A DNA stretch of 64,000 nt from Streptomyces glaucescens (GTDB lineage: Bacteria > Actinomycetota > Actinomycetes > Streptomycetales > Streptomycetaceae). The stretch covers positions 3,057,501-3,121,500 of the forward strand of contig NZ_CP009438.1 of the NCBI RefSeq assembly GCF_000761215.1, given 5' to 3'. The position numbers and the translations under genes are program-made. The notes below the pieces were generated by a model. It was not told where the DNA came from, searched no databases, and was given only the letters and a program-made list of their open reading frames with translations. Of the stretch, positions 8,044-15,553 are shown in pieces (position 1 is the stretch's first letter; every line of letters starts with the position of its first letter).

Positions 8044-9219
8044 TCAGGCGTCCGCGTACTTGGCGTCCGCCGCCGGGTCCAGGGCCAGGCGGTAACCGCG
8101 CTTGACGACGGTCTGGATCAGCTTCGGCGCGCCGAGAGCCGTACGCAGCCGGGCCATCGCCGTCTCCACGGCGTGCTCGTCCCGTCCGGCACCGGGCAGC
8201 GCGCGCAGCAGGTCCGCGCGGGCCACCACCCAGCCCGGCCGCCGGGACAGGGCCCGCAGCAGCGACATCCCGGCGGGCGGCACCGGCCGCAGCACGCCGT
8301 CGACCAGGACCGCGTGCCCGCGGATCTCCAGCCGGTGCCCGGCGACCGGCAACGACCGGGCGCGGGCGGGCAGTTCCTGGCACAGGAGCTGGACCAGCGG
8401 GCCCAGCCGGAAGCGTTCGGGCTGCGCGGTCTCCACGCCGTGGTTCTGGAGGGGCAGCGCGGTCACCGGTCCGACACAGGCCGGGAGGACGTCGTGGTGC
8501 AGGGCGGTGAGCAGTTCGGGCAGCAGCCCGCGCTCCTCGGCCCGGTTGAGCAGCGACTGGGCGGCCGGCGCACTGGTGAAGGTGACCGCGTCCACACCCC
8601 GCGAGACCGCGGCGTCCAGCAGCCGGTCCACGGGCGACAGGTCCTCCGGCGGCATCCACCGGTACACCGGCACCCCGACCACCTCGGCGCCGGCCGCCCG
8701 CAGCGACTCCACGAACCCGGGCAGCGGCTCGCCGTGCAGCTGTACGGCGATCCGGCGGCCCTCCACACCCTGCTGAAGCAGCCGGTCCAGCACCTCGGCC
8801 ATCGACTCGGAGGACGGCGACCACTCCTCGGTCAGCCCGGCGGCCCGGACCGCGCCCTTCACCTTCGGCCCGCGGGCCAGCAGCTCCACGCCCCGCAGCC
8901 GCTCCAGCAGCGGCTCGCCCAGCCCCCAGCCGTCGGCGGCCTCGACCCATCCCCGGAAGCCGATGGCGGTGGTGGCCACCACCACGTCCGGCACCCGGTC
9001 GAGCAGGTCCTTCGTCGCGGACAGCAGCTCGCTGTCGTCGGCGAGCGGCACGATCCGCAAGGCCGGGGCGTGCAGGACGGCGGCTCCGCGCCGCTGGAGC
9101 AGCGCCCCGAGCTCGTCGGCCCGGCGCGCGGCCGTCACTCCCACGGTGAACCCGGCGAGCGGCCCGTGCTCGGCCCGCGCCCCGGTCCCGCTGTCCGGTC
9201 CTTGCTGTTCCTCGTACAT
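8044..9219 (-). CDS. nnaR: NnaR-like nitrate/nitrite assimilation regulator (HemD-like domain plus winged helix)
   Basis: A 391-residue two-domain protein. Residues 20 to about 265 have the uroporphyrinogen-III synthase (HemD) fold (LAGFTVGVTAARR, VATTAIGFRGWVEA, AVTFTSAPAAQSLL). The last 110 residues form an OmpR-type winged helix (MSLLRALSRRPGWVVARADL, ETAMARLRTAL, VKRGYRL). This domain order next to narK is that of NnaR, which acts with GlnR on nitrate/nitrite genes in Streptomyces and mycobacteria. The ATG at 9219 is chosen because an earlier in-frame ATG at 9273 falls in the loop of a 12-bp hairpin. It lies downstream of narK on the same strand. A pure haem-pathway enzyme is unlikely, because a DNA-binding domain is fused and haem genes are absent nearby. 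Confidence 0.88.
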   Translation of the reverse strand: MYEEQQGPDSGTGARAEHGPLAGFTVGVTAARRADELGALLQRRGAAVLHAPALRIVPLADDSELLSATKDLLDRVPDVVVATTAIGFRGWVEAADGWGLGEPLLERLRGVELLARGPKVKGAVRAAGLTEEWSPSSESMAEVLDRLLQQGVEGRRIAVQLHGEPLPGFVESLRAAGAEVVGVPVYRWMPPEDLSPVDRLLDAAVSRGVDAVTFTSAPAAQSLLNRAEERGLLPELLTALHHDVLPACVGPVTALPLQNHGVETAQPERFRLGPLVQLLCQELPARARSLPVAGHRLEIRGHAVLVDGVLRPVPPAGMSLLRALSRRPGWVVARADLLRALPGAGRDEHAVETAMARLRTALGAPKLIQTVVKRGYRLALDPAADAKYADA

Positions 9220-9260
9220 AAACTCTCGTCCCGCACTCGAGTTGTCGCACCTACATGCCT

Positions 9261-9292
9261 CCGAGCCTGTCAACGCCGCGTGACAGGCTCGG
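9261..9292 (-). terminator. 12-bp perfect hairpin between narK and nnaR
   Basis: CCGAGCCTGTCA (9261-9272) and TGACAGGCTCGG (9281-9292) are exact complements around an 8-base loop. It lies 27 bases past the narK stop and 42 bases before the nnaR start. It may end narK transcription or reduce read-through into nnaR. No T-run follows. Confidence 0.7.
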
Positions 9293-9318
9293 TTCGGCTC
9301 GATGTCGCCGGTGTTACG

Positions 9319-10728
9319 TCACACCTCGGCGTAGCCGAGCTGCGGCTTCCTCTCCATGGTCGCCTCCGACGCGGCGGTACGGCCCGCCGGACGGCGAAGG
9401 TATACGGACCAGGTGACCACGAAGCAGGCCGCGTACCAGACCAGGAAGGCGACGAAGGCGCCGGTGCCGGAGCCGTAGGAGAGGAAGGACTGGCGGAAGG
9501 CCATGTTGATGCCGACGCCGCCGAGCGCGCCGACCGCGCCGATCAGCCCCATCGACGCCCCGGAAAGCCGCCGCCCGTAGGCCGCCGCGTCCTCCCCGCG
9601 CAGCCCCCGGGCGAGGGCCTTGGCGTGGAAGATGCCCGGGATCATCTTGAAGGTCGACCCGTTCCCGAGCCCGCTGAGCACGAACAGCACCACGAACACC
9701 GGGACGAACAGCGCGAGCGTCTGCCGCATGCTGGCGTAGACGAGGACGGCGGTCGCGACGCCCATGCCGACGTAGTTGTAGAGGCTGATGCGGGCCCCGC
9801 CGTAGCGGTCGGCGAGCCAGCCGCCGAGGGGGCGGATCAGGGAGCCGAGCAGCGGGCCGATGAAGGTGAGGTAGGCCGCCTGGAGCGGCGTACGGCCGAA
9901 CTGGTTGGTCAGCACCTGGCCGAAGGCGAAGGAGTACCCGATGAACGACCCGAACGTCCCGATGTAGAGGAACGCCATGATCCAGGTGTGCCCGTCACGC
10001 GCCGCGTCCTTGGCGGCACCGGTGTCGTTGCGCACGTTCTCCAGGTTGTCCATGAAGAGCGCGGCGAGGACGGCGGCGACCAGGATGAGCGGGATGTAGA
10101 TCCCCAGCAGCACCCGCGGCCCGCCGCTCGCGCCGATGATGGCCAGCGCGGCGAGCTGGATGACCGGCACGCCGATGTTGCCGCCGCCGGCGTTCAGGCC
10201 GAGCGCCCAGCCCTTCTTCCGCAGCGGGAAGAAGGCGTTGATGTTGGTCATCGAGGAGGCGAAGTTGCCGCCGCCGACACCGGCCAGCAGGCCGACGAGG
10301 AGGAAGGTGGAGAAGGAGGTCCCGGGTTCCATCACGGTGAACGCGGCGATCGTCGGGATCAGCAGCATGGCCGCCGAGACGACCGTCCAGTTGCGTCCGC
10401 CGAAGATCGCGACGGCGAAGGTGTAGGGAACGCGGACGACCGCGCCGACCAGGGTGACGACCGAGGTCAGCAGGAACTTGTCGGCCGGCGTGAGCCCGTA
10501 CTCGGGGCCCATGAACAGCACCAGCACCGACCACATGGTCCAGACCGAGAACCCGATGTGCTCGGACAGCACGGAGAAGAGCAGGTTGCGCCGGGCGATC
10601 CGCTCCCCCTTCTCCTGCCAGAACGTCTCGTCCTCCGGATCCCACTCCTGGATCCAGCGCCCGCCCCGGCCCGGGGACGGACCCCTGCCGGGGGACGGGG
10701 GTGCGGGGGCTGTACTAGGGGCCGTCAT
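9319..10728 (-). CDS. narK: NarK-type nitrate/nitrite transporter (MFS, NNP family)
   Basis: A 469-residue integral membrane protein with about 12 membrane segments. The NNP signature region is clear at about 149-187 (AGVGGGNFASSMTNINAFFP, then ALGLNAGGGNIGVPV). VVRVPY supplies the conserved substrate-binding Arg (about 99). The family imports nitrate and/or exports nitrite. The ATG at 10728 has an excellent GGAGG site 5 bases upstream and removes a spurious upstream extension. The first 45 residues are a soluble Pro/Gly-rich tail. nnaR follows after a hairpin. A GlnR-like site lies about 75-112 bases upstream, so nitrogen control is likely. Confidence 0.93.
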   Translation of the reverse strand: MTAPSTAPAPPSPGRGPSPGRGGRWIQEWDPEDETFWQEKGERIARRNLLFSVLSEHIGFSVWTMWSVLVLFMGPEYGLTPADKFLLTSVVTLVGAVVRVPYTFAVAIFGGRNWTVVSAAMLLIPTIAAFTVMEPGTSFSTFLLVGLLAGVGGGNFASSMTNINAFFPLRKKGWALGLNAGGGNIGVPVIQLAALAIIGASGGPRVLLGIYIPLILVAAVLAALFMDNLENVRNDTGAAKDAARDGHTWIMAFLYIGTFGSFIGYSFAFGQVLTNQFGRTPLQAAYLTFIGPLLGSLIRPLGGWLADRYGGARISLYNYVGMGVATAVLVYASMRQTLALFVPVFVVLFVLSGLGNGSTFKMIPGIFHAKALARGLRGEDAAAYGRRLSGASMGLIGAVGALGGVGINMAFRQSFLSYGSGTGAFVAFLVWYAACFVVTWSVYLRRPAGRTAASEATMERKPQLGYAEV

Positions 10729-10802
10729 GACGCCTCCACGGTGCTCCGGGCTGGGGTACGTCCCGAAGGTAGGGAGGGCGCGTTTCCGGACTGTGGCTGC
10801 GG

Positions 10803-10840
10803 GTGACCGGAAGGGAACTTTGCTCTCACCCCGGAAGGAG
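10803..10840. promoter_or_regulatory. GlnR-like binding site upstream of narK
   Basis: Four 5-base half-sites occur at exact 11-base intervals: GTGAC (10803), GGAAC (10814), CTCAC (10825) and AGGAG (10836). The published GlnR box is gTnAC-n6-GaAAC repeated. The first two half-sites match well, the third moderately and the last poorly. The motif reads on the plus strand while narK is on the minus strand. Confidence 0.5.
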
Positions 10841-10883
10841 GGGGGATGAGAGGTCGCCCGCGGCGGGGCCCGGCGAGCGGGGA

Positions 10884-11756
10884 TCAGGGGGCCGGGGGCT
10901 GCTGGGGGTGCGTCGGGTGGGGCTGCTGGGCGGACGGCGGGTGGGGCTGGTGACCGTGCGGGTGGCCGTAGGGGCCGGGGGCGGCGTAGGGCTGCTGGGG
11001 CGGGTAGGGCTGCGACGCATACGGCTGCTGGGGCGCGTAGGGCTGCTGGGGCACGTACGGCTGCGGCGCATACGGCTGCTGAGGCGTGTGGGGCTGGGCG
11101 AACGGGTTCCCGTGCCCCGGCAGGTGGCCGCCCGGCGGCAGGTACCGCACCCGCCCGTTCTCGTCGGCGGCCGGTGTGAACCCGGCGGCCCGGAGCCGCG
11201 CCGCGAACTTCGCGTTGCGCCGCCGGTTGAAGAAGAACCCGAAGCCGAGGATGCCCATGAGGAGCACCCAGAGCAGGCCGGCCCACAGCAGCGCGCCGGA
11301 CCCGTCCTGCACGGCGACGGCGGCGGACCCGGCCGTGGCGGCCAGAGCGGCGAACAGCAGCCGCTTCTCGATGCCGTTGCCCGTGAGGTCGTAGTTGATC
11401 CGGGCCGTGAGCAGTTCCAGCGCGTCCGGCACGAAGGGCGGCAGCGAGACCCCGTCCCCCGCGTTCGGGTACTGCGCCCAGTTCTGCGCGGCCCGCGTGC
11501 GGGCCTGGGGCGACGGGTCGGGCACGATCAGCATGACGAGGGCGCTGTTGTTGGCCCCGCCCTGCTGCCGTACGTCGGCGTACTCGTAGCCGAACTGCTG
11601 GGCCACGAAGGCGAGCCGGGCGAGCTTCTTCACGGACGCCATGGCACTCGTGACCTGGACGGGCTCTCCGCTCGCCATCAGCCGCAGCATGCCCTGTATC
11701 TGCCGCTTGCTCACCCGTACCCCCGCTTCCCGCGCCACGTGAGTCACGCTGTTCAC
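10884..11756 (-). CDS. Membrane protein with Pro/Gln/Tyr-rich C-terminal tail, function unknown
   Basis: 290 residues, not recognised as a named family. The N-terminal 125 residues are soluble and predicted mixed alpha/beta. Two hydrophobic segments follow (about residues 130-147, AALAATAGSAAVAV, and 150-172, LLWAGLLWVLLMGILGFGFFF), then a basic stretch (NRRRNAKFAARLRAAGF). The last 85 residues are low complexity, with repeated QQPYAPQ-type units and a His/Pro end. That tail is probably disordered and cytoplasmic or surface-exposed. The start follows TGAGTCACGCTGTTC with no strong ribosome site. It lies upstream of narK on the same strand, separated by 155 bases with the GlnR-like site, so co-transcription is unlikely. 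Confidence 0.75.
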   Translation of the reverse strand: MNSVTHVAREAGVRVSKRQIQGMLRLMASGEPVQVTSAMASVKKLARLAFVAQQFGYEYADVRQQGGANNSALVMLIVPDPSPQARTRAAQNWAQYPNAGDGVSLPPFVPDALELLTARINYDLTGNGIEKRLLFAALAATAGSAAVAVQDGSGALLWAGLLWVLLMGILGFGFFFNRRRNAKFAARLRAAGFTPAADENGRVRYLPPGGHLPGHGNPFAQPHTPQQPYAPQPYVPQQPYAPQQPYASQPYPPQQPYAAPGPYGHPHGHQPHPPSAQQPHPTHPQQPPAP

Positions 11757-11894
11757 TTCCGCAACGCGGGGCAGTTTTCCACACGGGCGCGCGCACGGTC
11801 ACGGCAGGACGCCGTGCTCCCGCTCCAGGCAAGCTCCAGGACCCTGCGCAGCGGTCCGTCGACGAAGAGCCGCGCGGTGTGCGGGATCAAGCCG

Positions 11895-12359
11895 TCACCC
11901 TCTCCTCGGGCCATGCGCGCCCACCTCGAACCACAGCAACTTGCCGCTGCCCCGCCCGAGCAGCCCGTCGCCCAGGGGACATCCGCCCCACGCGTTCGCG
12001 TACTCCCGCACGAGCAGCAGCCCACGCCCGTGCTCGGCGTCGCCCGGAACGGAGGAGACCCGGCGTTCACCGGGAGGATCACCGAAGGGCGCCGGGATAC
12101 GCGGGTCACTGTCCCACACCCCCACCCTCAGCCGGCCGTCGGCCAGCCCCGTCAGCCGGAGCGAGGCGGGCCCCTCGGTGTGCAGGTAGGCGTTGGAGAC
12201 GAGCTCGGACACCAGCAGCTCGACGGCGTCGAGCACTTCCTCCCTCCCGTGCGAGCGGAGCACGGCCCGCACGGTCACCCGTGCGACGTGTGCGGCGCGG
12301 GGGTCATGTGGCAGGCGAAGGGCGTACACCCAGGGCCGGTACGGGGCTACGGTGACCAC
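11895..12359 (-). CDS. RsbW/AbaA-like ATP-binding protein (HATPase_c, anti-sigma kinase family)
   Basis: A 154-residue protein with the GHKL ATPase fold of serine-kinase anti-sigma factors. The N box is ELVSNAYLHT, the G1-like box is GVWDSDP and the G2-like region is EHGRGLLLVREYANAWG. A GTG at 12359 is chosen, with GGAGGT 6 bases upstream; the frame is open further upstream but that part is low quality. It is divergent from a WhiJ-like regulator and a DUF397 protein. This trio is repeated many times in Streptomyces genomes (abaA, whiJ and bldB loci) and linked to development. Its own target is unknown. It lacks a recognisable partner sigma factor nearby. Confidence 0.85.
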   Translation of the reverse strand: MVTVAPYRPWVYALRLPHDPRAAHVARVTVRAVLRSHGREEVLDAVELLVSELVSNAYLHTEGPASLRLTGLADGRLRVGVWDSDPRIPAPFGDPPGERRVSSVPGDAEHGRGLLLVREYANAWGGCPLGDGLLGRGSGKLLWFEVGAHGPRRG

Positions 12360-12493
12360 GGAACACCTCCGGGAGGAAGGGGACTTGGACACGCTCGACG
12401 CCGACGCCGGGCGGTGGCAGTGCCGCGGGGCGGTGCGCTTCCGGCTTACGGGCGGGGGCGGTTGAGCGCCTTGCGGCTTCAAGGTAGCCAGCC

Positions 12494-12535
12494 TAATGGA
12501 AGAACTTCCATTAAAGTCTGCGAAGAACTACCAAT
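12494..12535. promoter_or_regulatory. Tandem operator in the divergent ATPase/WhiJ-like promoter region
   Basis: An AT-rich perfect inverted repeat, TAATGGAAG (12494-12502) and CTTCCATTA (12505-12513), is separated by AA. A second, imperfect copy (GCGAAGAACTACCAAT, 12520-12535) has the GAAGAACT core 23 bases downstream. The sites lie 55-96 bases upstream of the WhiJ-like start and about 135-176 bases upstream of the ATPase start. Their position fits autoregulation by the XRE protein. Confidence 0.65.
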
Positions 12536-12589
12536 CCCCACTCGTGTGGGTGACCTTTCGCTCCACGACACGAAGAGAAACCACTCGCC

Positions 12590-13441
12590 ATGCCAACCGC
12601 TCCACCCACGACTCTGCGTCAACAGCGCCTCGGAGCCGAGCTACGGAAACTGCGTGAGCGCGCGGGCCTCACCTCTACAGCGGCAGCCGCGCTGCTCGGC
12701 AGCCCGCAGGCACGGATCAGCAACATCGAGGCCGGGCGGTACGCGGTGAGCGCCGACCGGGTGCGCACTCTGGCCCGCAACTACAGCTGTGCCGACGACG
12801 CGTACGTCGACGCGCTGACGGCGATGACGGGCGGCCGTAAGCGCGGCTGGTGGGAGGAGTACCGGGACACCCTTCCGTCCGGCCTGCTCGATCTGGCGGA
12901 ACTCGAACACCACGCGGCAGCCATCGAGGTGGCAGTGACCGTCCATATGCCGGGCCTGCTCCAGACACCGGAGCACGCCCGCGCAACGATGCGGGAAGCG
13001 GTCCCGCAGCTGCGTCCGCACGAGATCGAGCACCGTGTGTCATACCGGGTGAAGCGCCAAGCCGTGCTCTTCGGCGACCCGCCCACGCCCTTGATCGCCG
13101 TCATTCACGAGGCGGCTCTCCACATGGGCTTCGGTGGTCCCGAAGTGTCACGCGCCCAACTCGCTCACCTCGTGGAGATGAGCGACCAGCCGACCATCAC
13201 GGTCCTGGTCATCCCCTTCGGGCAGACCGGCTTTCCGGCCTCAGGCCAGCCCATCACCTACGCCCTCGGCCCGGTACCCCAACTGGACACCGTGGTACTG
13301 GACACTGACCACGGATGCGAGTTCCTGGACGCAGAAGCCCAACTGCACCGGTACCGCTCCGTACTGGACCGGATGCGATCCCGCGCCCTCTCCGAGCCGG
13401 CGTCCCGGGACCTCATCCAGCGCATCGCCCAAGACCTGTGA
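12590..13441 (+). CDS. WhiJ/Scr1-like XRE-family regulator with DUF5753
   Basis: A 283-residue DNA-binding protein. The helix-turn-helix lies at about 12-66 (LGAELRKLRERAGLTSTAAA, GSPQARISNIEAGRYAVS). The rest is the DUF5753 ligand/partner domain (YRDTLPSGLLDLAELE, PGLLQTPEHARATM, IPFGQTGFPASGQP). Family members such as WhiJ repress developmental genes and work with small DUF397/BldB-type proteins. The DUF397 gene follows 11 bases after the stop, with AGGAG overlapping the junction. An operator-like tandem repeat lies upstream, so autoregulation is likely. The effector signal is unknown. Confidence 0.9.
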   Translation: MPTAPPTTLRQQRLGAELRKLRERAGLTSTAAAALLGSPQARISNIEAGRYAVSADRVRTLARNYSCADDAYVDALTAMTGGRKRGWWEEYRDTLPSGLLDLAELEHHAAAIEVAVTVHMPGLLQTPEHARATMREAVPQLRPHEIEHRVSYRVKRQAVLFGDPPTPLIAVIHEAALHMGFGGPEVSRAQLAHLVEMSDQPTITVLVIPFGQTGFPASGQPITYALGPVPQLDTVVLDTDHGCEFLDAEAQLHRYRSVLDRMRSRALSEPASRDLIQRIAQDL

Positions 13442-13452
13442 GGAGACCCATC

Positions 13453-13635
13453 GTGTCCGAACTCATCTGGCGCAAGTCGACGCACAGCGCCGAGGCCGCG
13501 AACTGCGTCGAGATAGCCACGGCCCCCACCACCGTCCACATCCGTGACTCGAAGCGCACCACCGGCCCCCACCTCACCGTCCGCCCAGCGACGTGGACGA
13601 GGTTCGTCGCGACGCTGGGCACACGGGCGAGGTGA
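13453..13635 (+). CDS. DUF397 (BldB-like) small protein
   Basis: A 60-residue protein with the DUF397 pattern: an N-terminal LIWRKSTHSAEAANCVEIA block, then VHIRDSKR, then a TWTRFV ending. The GTG at 13453 is preceded by AGGAG (13441-13445) formed at the stop of the WhiJ-like gene, so the two are translated as an operon. DUF397 proteins include BldB and usually pair one-to-one with an adjacent WhiJ-like protein, probably by direct contact. The stop lies only 3 bases from the convergent nadE stop. Confidence 0.88.
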   Translation: MSELIWRKSTHSAEAANCVEIATAPTTVHIRDSKRTTGPHLTVRPATWTRFVATLGTRAR

Positions 13636-13638
13636 CCA

Positions 13639-14469
13639 TCAGGGGGCGATCGGCAGCTGCCGCTTGTGCTCGGTGAGCCGGTAGCGGCGGACGATCGCCT
13701 CGAAGGCGGCCTCGGAGATCGGCTTGCCCTCCAGGAAGTCGTCGATCTCGTCGTACGTCACCCCGAGCGCGTCCTCGTCGGGCTTGCCCGGGTCGAGGGT
13801 CTCCAGGTCGGCGGTCGGCGTCTTCCACACCAGCGAGTCCGGCGCCCCCAGCTCGGCGGCGACGGCCCGCACCCGCCGCTTGGTGAGCCCGGTGAGCGGC
13901 ACGACGTCGGCGGCCCCGTCGCCGAACTTCGTGAAGAACCCGGAGACGGCCTCGGCGGCGTGATCGGTCCCGACGACGAGCCCGTTCTCCGCGCCCGCGA
14001 CCGCGTACTGCGCGATCATCCGCTGCCGCGCCTTGATGTTCCCGTGCACGAAGTCCTGGTGGTGCGCGTCCCGGAACACGGTCCCGCCGGCCACCACGGC
14101 CTCCAGCGCGGCATCGCTGGCGGGCTTCACATCGACGGTGAGCACCTTGTCGGCCCGGATGAACTCCAGCGCCCGCTGGGCGTCCGCCTCGTCGGCCTGT
14201 ACGCCGTACGGCAGCCGCATCGCGAAGAACGTCGCCTCGCCGCCGCCCTCGCGCACCCGCTCCACCGCGAGCTGGCACAGCCGCCCGGCGGTCGAGGAGT
14301 CCACACCCCCACTGATCCCGAGCACGAGCGCCCGCAGCCCACCGGAGGCCAGCCGCTCGGCGAGAAACGCCACCCGCCGCTCGATCTCCTCCCGCGCGTC
14401 GAAGGACTCGCCGACCTGGAGGTCGCGGGCGATCTGCTGCTGGAGGCTTGCGGGCTGCACGTCGGTCAC
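13639..14469 (-). CDS. nadE: Ammonia-dependent NAD synthetase
   Basis: A 276-residue enzyme that amidates deamido-NAD with ATP and ammonia, the last step of NAD synthesis. The ATP-pyrophosphatase P-loop is SGGVDSS (53-59). Other conserved blocks are [43 protein letters not shown] and LTKRRVR. The length matches the ammonia-dependent class; the N-terminal glutaminase domain of the long class is absent. It is convergent with the DUF397 gene, with only 3 bases between stops. The 193 bases upstream show no other gene. Confidence 0.95.
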   Translation of the reverse strand: MTDVQPASLQQQIARDLQVGESFDAREEIERRVAFLAERLASGGLRALVLGISGGVDSSTAGRLCQLAVERVREGGGEATFFAMRLPYGVQADEADAQRALEFIRADKVLTVDVKPASDAALEAVVAGGTVFRDAHHQDFVHGNIKARQRMIAQYAVAGAENGLVVGTDHAAEAVSGFFTKFGDGAADVVPLTGLTKRRVRAVAAELGAPDSLVWKTPTADLETLDPGKPDEDALGVTYDEIDDFLEGKPISEAAFEAIVRRYRLTEHKRQLPIAP

Positions 14470-14662
14470 GGTCTCTCCTCGGGTGATGCCTGGGCGACGG
14501 GAAAACTCTAAGGGCCACGTGCCTCACGCTGGACGTCGTGTTCCCCGCGCGGTGTCCTCCACCCTCCCTGCCCGCCTTGCGCAGGTCAGGCCACGTTTGA
14601 TCGTCCGCTGAGGTTCGTGGGAGTGCGGCGGTGTCGCGTCCGGTTGCCGTCAGACGCGGCCG

Positions 14663-15067
14663 TTACTCGGCGCCGAGGATGCGGAGGCCGTGGTGGAGGC
14701 GGAAGTCCTCGTAGTCCTTGAGGTTGAGGGTGGCCAGCGGCAGGTCATAGGTGAGAGCGCAGGCGGCAATCCACATGTCGTTGGCCGGGCGGGGCCGGCC
14801 ACGCTGTATCCCGGCGGCCGAGAGCCGTCCCCAGGTGGTGGCGACGGACTCGTCGCCGGGTAGGACGGGGATGTCGGCGAGCCAGTCGGCGAGTTCCTGG
14901 CGGCTGCGGGCGCCCCAGTGGCGGATCTCCATCCACTTGGTCAGTTCGCCGTAGGTCACGAAGGTGATCAGCGGCTTGCGGCCGATGAGGCGAGTGGCGA
15001 GCGGCCCGGTGAGCTTGCACTTGTGGGACAGGGAGGCGACGTCGGTGTCCAGGATGACGGGTTGCAT
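14663..15067 (-). CDS. PIN-domain ribonuclease, VapC-like toxin
   Basis: A 134-residue PIN-domain protein. Candidate acidic metal ligands are Asp7 (ILDTDVAS), Glu41 (TYGELTKW), Asp97 (PANDMWIAA) and Asp118 or Asp121 near LNLKDYEDF, the usual spacing for VapC nucleases. It starts 6 bases after the stop of a small acidic protein gene, the normal antitoxin-toxin order. VapC toxins cleave tRNA or rRNA; the substrate here is unknown. The chromosomal role may be stress control or simple persistence of the locus. Confidence 0.85.
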   Translation of the reverse strand: MQPVILDTDVASLSHKCKLTGPLATRLIGRKPLITFVTYGELTKWMEIRHWGARSRQELADWLADIPVLPGDESVATTWGRLSAAGIQRGRPRPANDMWIAACALTYDLPLATLNLKDYEDFRLHHGLRILGAE

Positions 15068-15073
15068 GCGACC

Positions 15074-15268
15074 TCAGGCGACGTCTCGGTGGCGCTCGGC
15101 GTACGTGAAGGCGAGGAACTCTTCCAGTTCCTCGTCCGACTCGAACGTGTCGGCGGCAAGATCGTCCAGGGAGCGGATCGGTTGGGTGTTCTTCGCCGCC
15201 AGCATCTCCTCGACCGACAGGCGTGGCCGGGGCGGCGGGCTGAAGTCTTCCGGTGCGGGCGTACTCAT
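15074..15268 (-). CDS. Probable antitoxin partner of the PIN-domain toxin
   Basis: A 64-residue acidic protein with a Pro-rich start, a helical SVEEMLAAKNTQPIRSLDDL section and an acidic C-terminus (FESDEELEEFL). ATG at 15268 with GGAGG 5 bases upstream. It is followed after 6 bases by the PIN-domain gene. No ribbon-helix-helix or AbrB motif is evident, so the DNA-binding type is unclear; assignment as antitoxin rests on size, charge and position. Confidence 0.7.
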   Translation of the reverse strand: MSTPAPEDFSPPPRPRLSVEEMLAAKNTQPIRSLDDLAADTFESDEELEEFLAFTYAERHRDVA

Positions 15269-15312
15269 CAGACCTCCACCAGGGACGGGAACCGGCTCCG
15301 TGGCCCAGCATA

Positions 15313-15507
15313 GGTTGGTACAGCAGCAGCGTGCTCCTTCTGCACGGCACTCCGGACGCCAACGGGGACCGTGTCCCCGACATCTGGACCACGCGGTCCG
15401 ACGGGTCCATCCGGTTCTACTCCGGCAGCAGGACCGCGCTCTCCGGTGCCGGAACGGTGATCGTCGGCCCCACCAGCCACTGGAAGACCCGCATCGCCAT
15501 CGGCTGA
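15313..15507 (+). pseudogene. C-terminal remnant of a secreted VCBS/FG-GAP repeat protein
   Basis: About 64 codons ending at TGA (15505-15507) encode the typical last repeat of a Streptomyces FG-GAP/VCBS protein: GDRVPDIWTTRSDGSIRFYS, followed by a short TSHWKTRIAIG ending. There is no start codon with a ribosome site, no signal peptide and no upstream repeat copies. The open frame merely runs back over the antitoxin start. It is followed at once by a strong terminator, as an intact gene end would be. The 5' part was probably lost by deletion, perhaps when the toxin-antitoxin pair arrived. Confidence 0.6.
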
Positions 15508-15510
15508 GAC

Positions 15511-15550
15511 ACACCCGGGGCCCGTCTCGTCCGGGACGGGCCCCGGGTGT
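15511..15550. terminator. 16-bp stem terminator, bidirectional
   Basis: ACACCCGGGGCCCGTC (15511-15526) and GACGGGCCCCGGGTGT (15535-15550) are exact complements around an 8-base loop. It lies between the end of the VCBS remnant and the stop of the acyltransferase gene on the other strand, 4 bases away. Confidence 0.85.
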
Positions 15551-15553
15551 TCG

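Noticed and set aside
9220..9273. Longer nnaR start at 9273
   Set aside because: It would begin in the loop of a perfect hairpin, and the extra 18 residues look unlike the family. ATG 9219 is preferred.
7336..10806. A 1,156-codon plus-strand frame opposite nnaR and narK
   Set aside because: The minus strand has recognised domains and ribosome sites. The plus frame is Arg/Gly/Gln-rich with no family signal.
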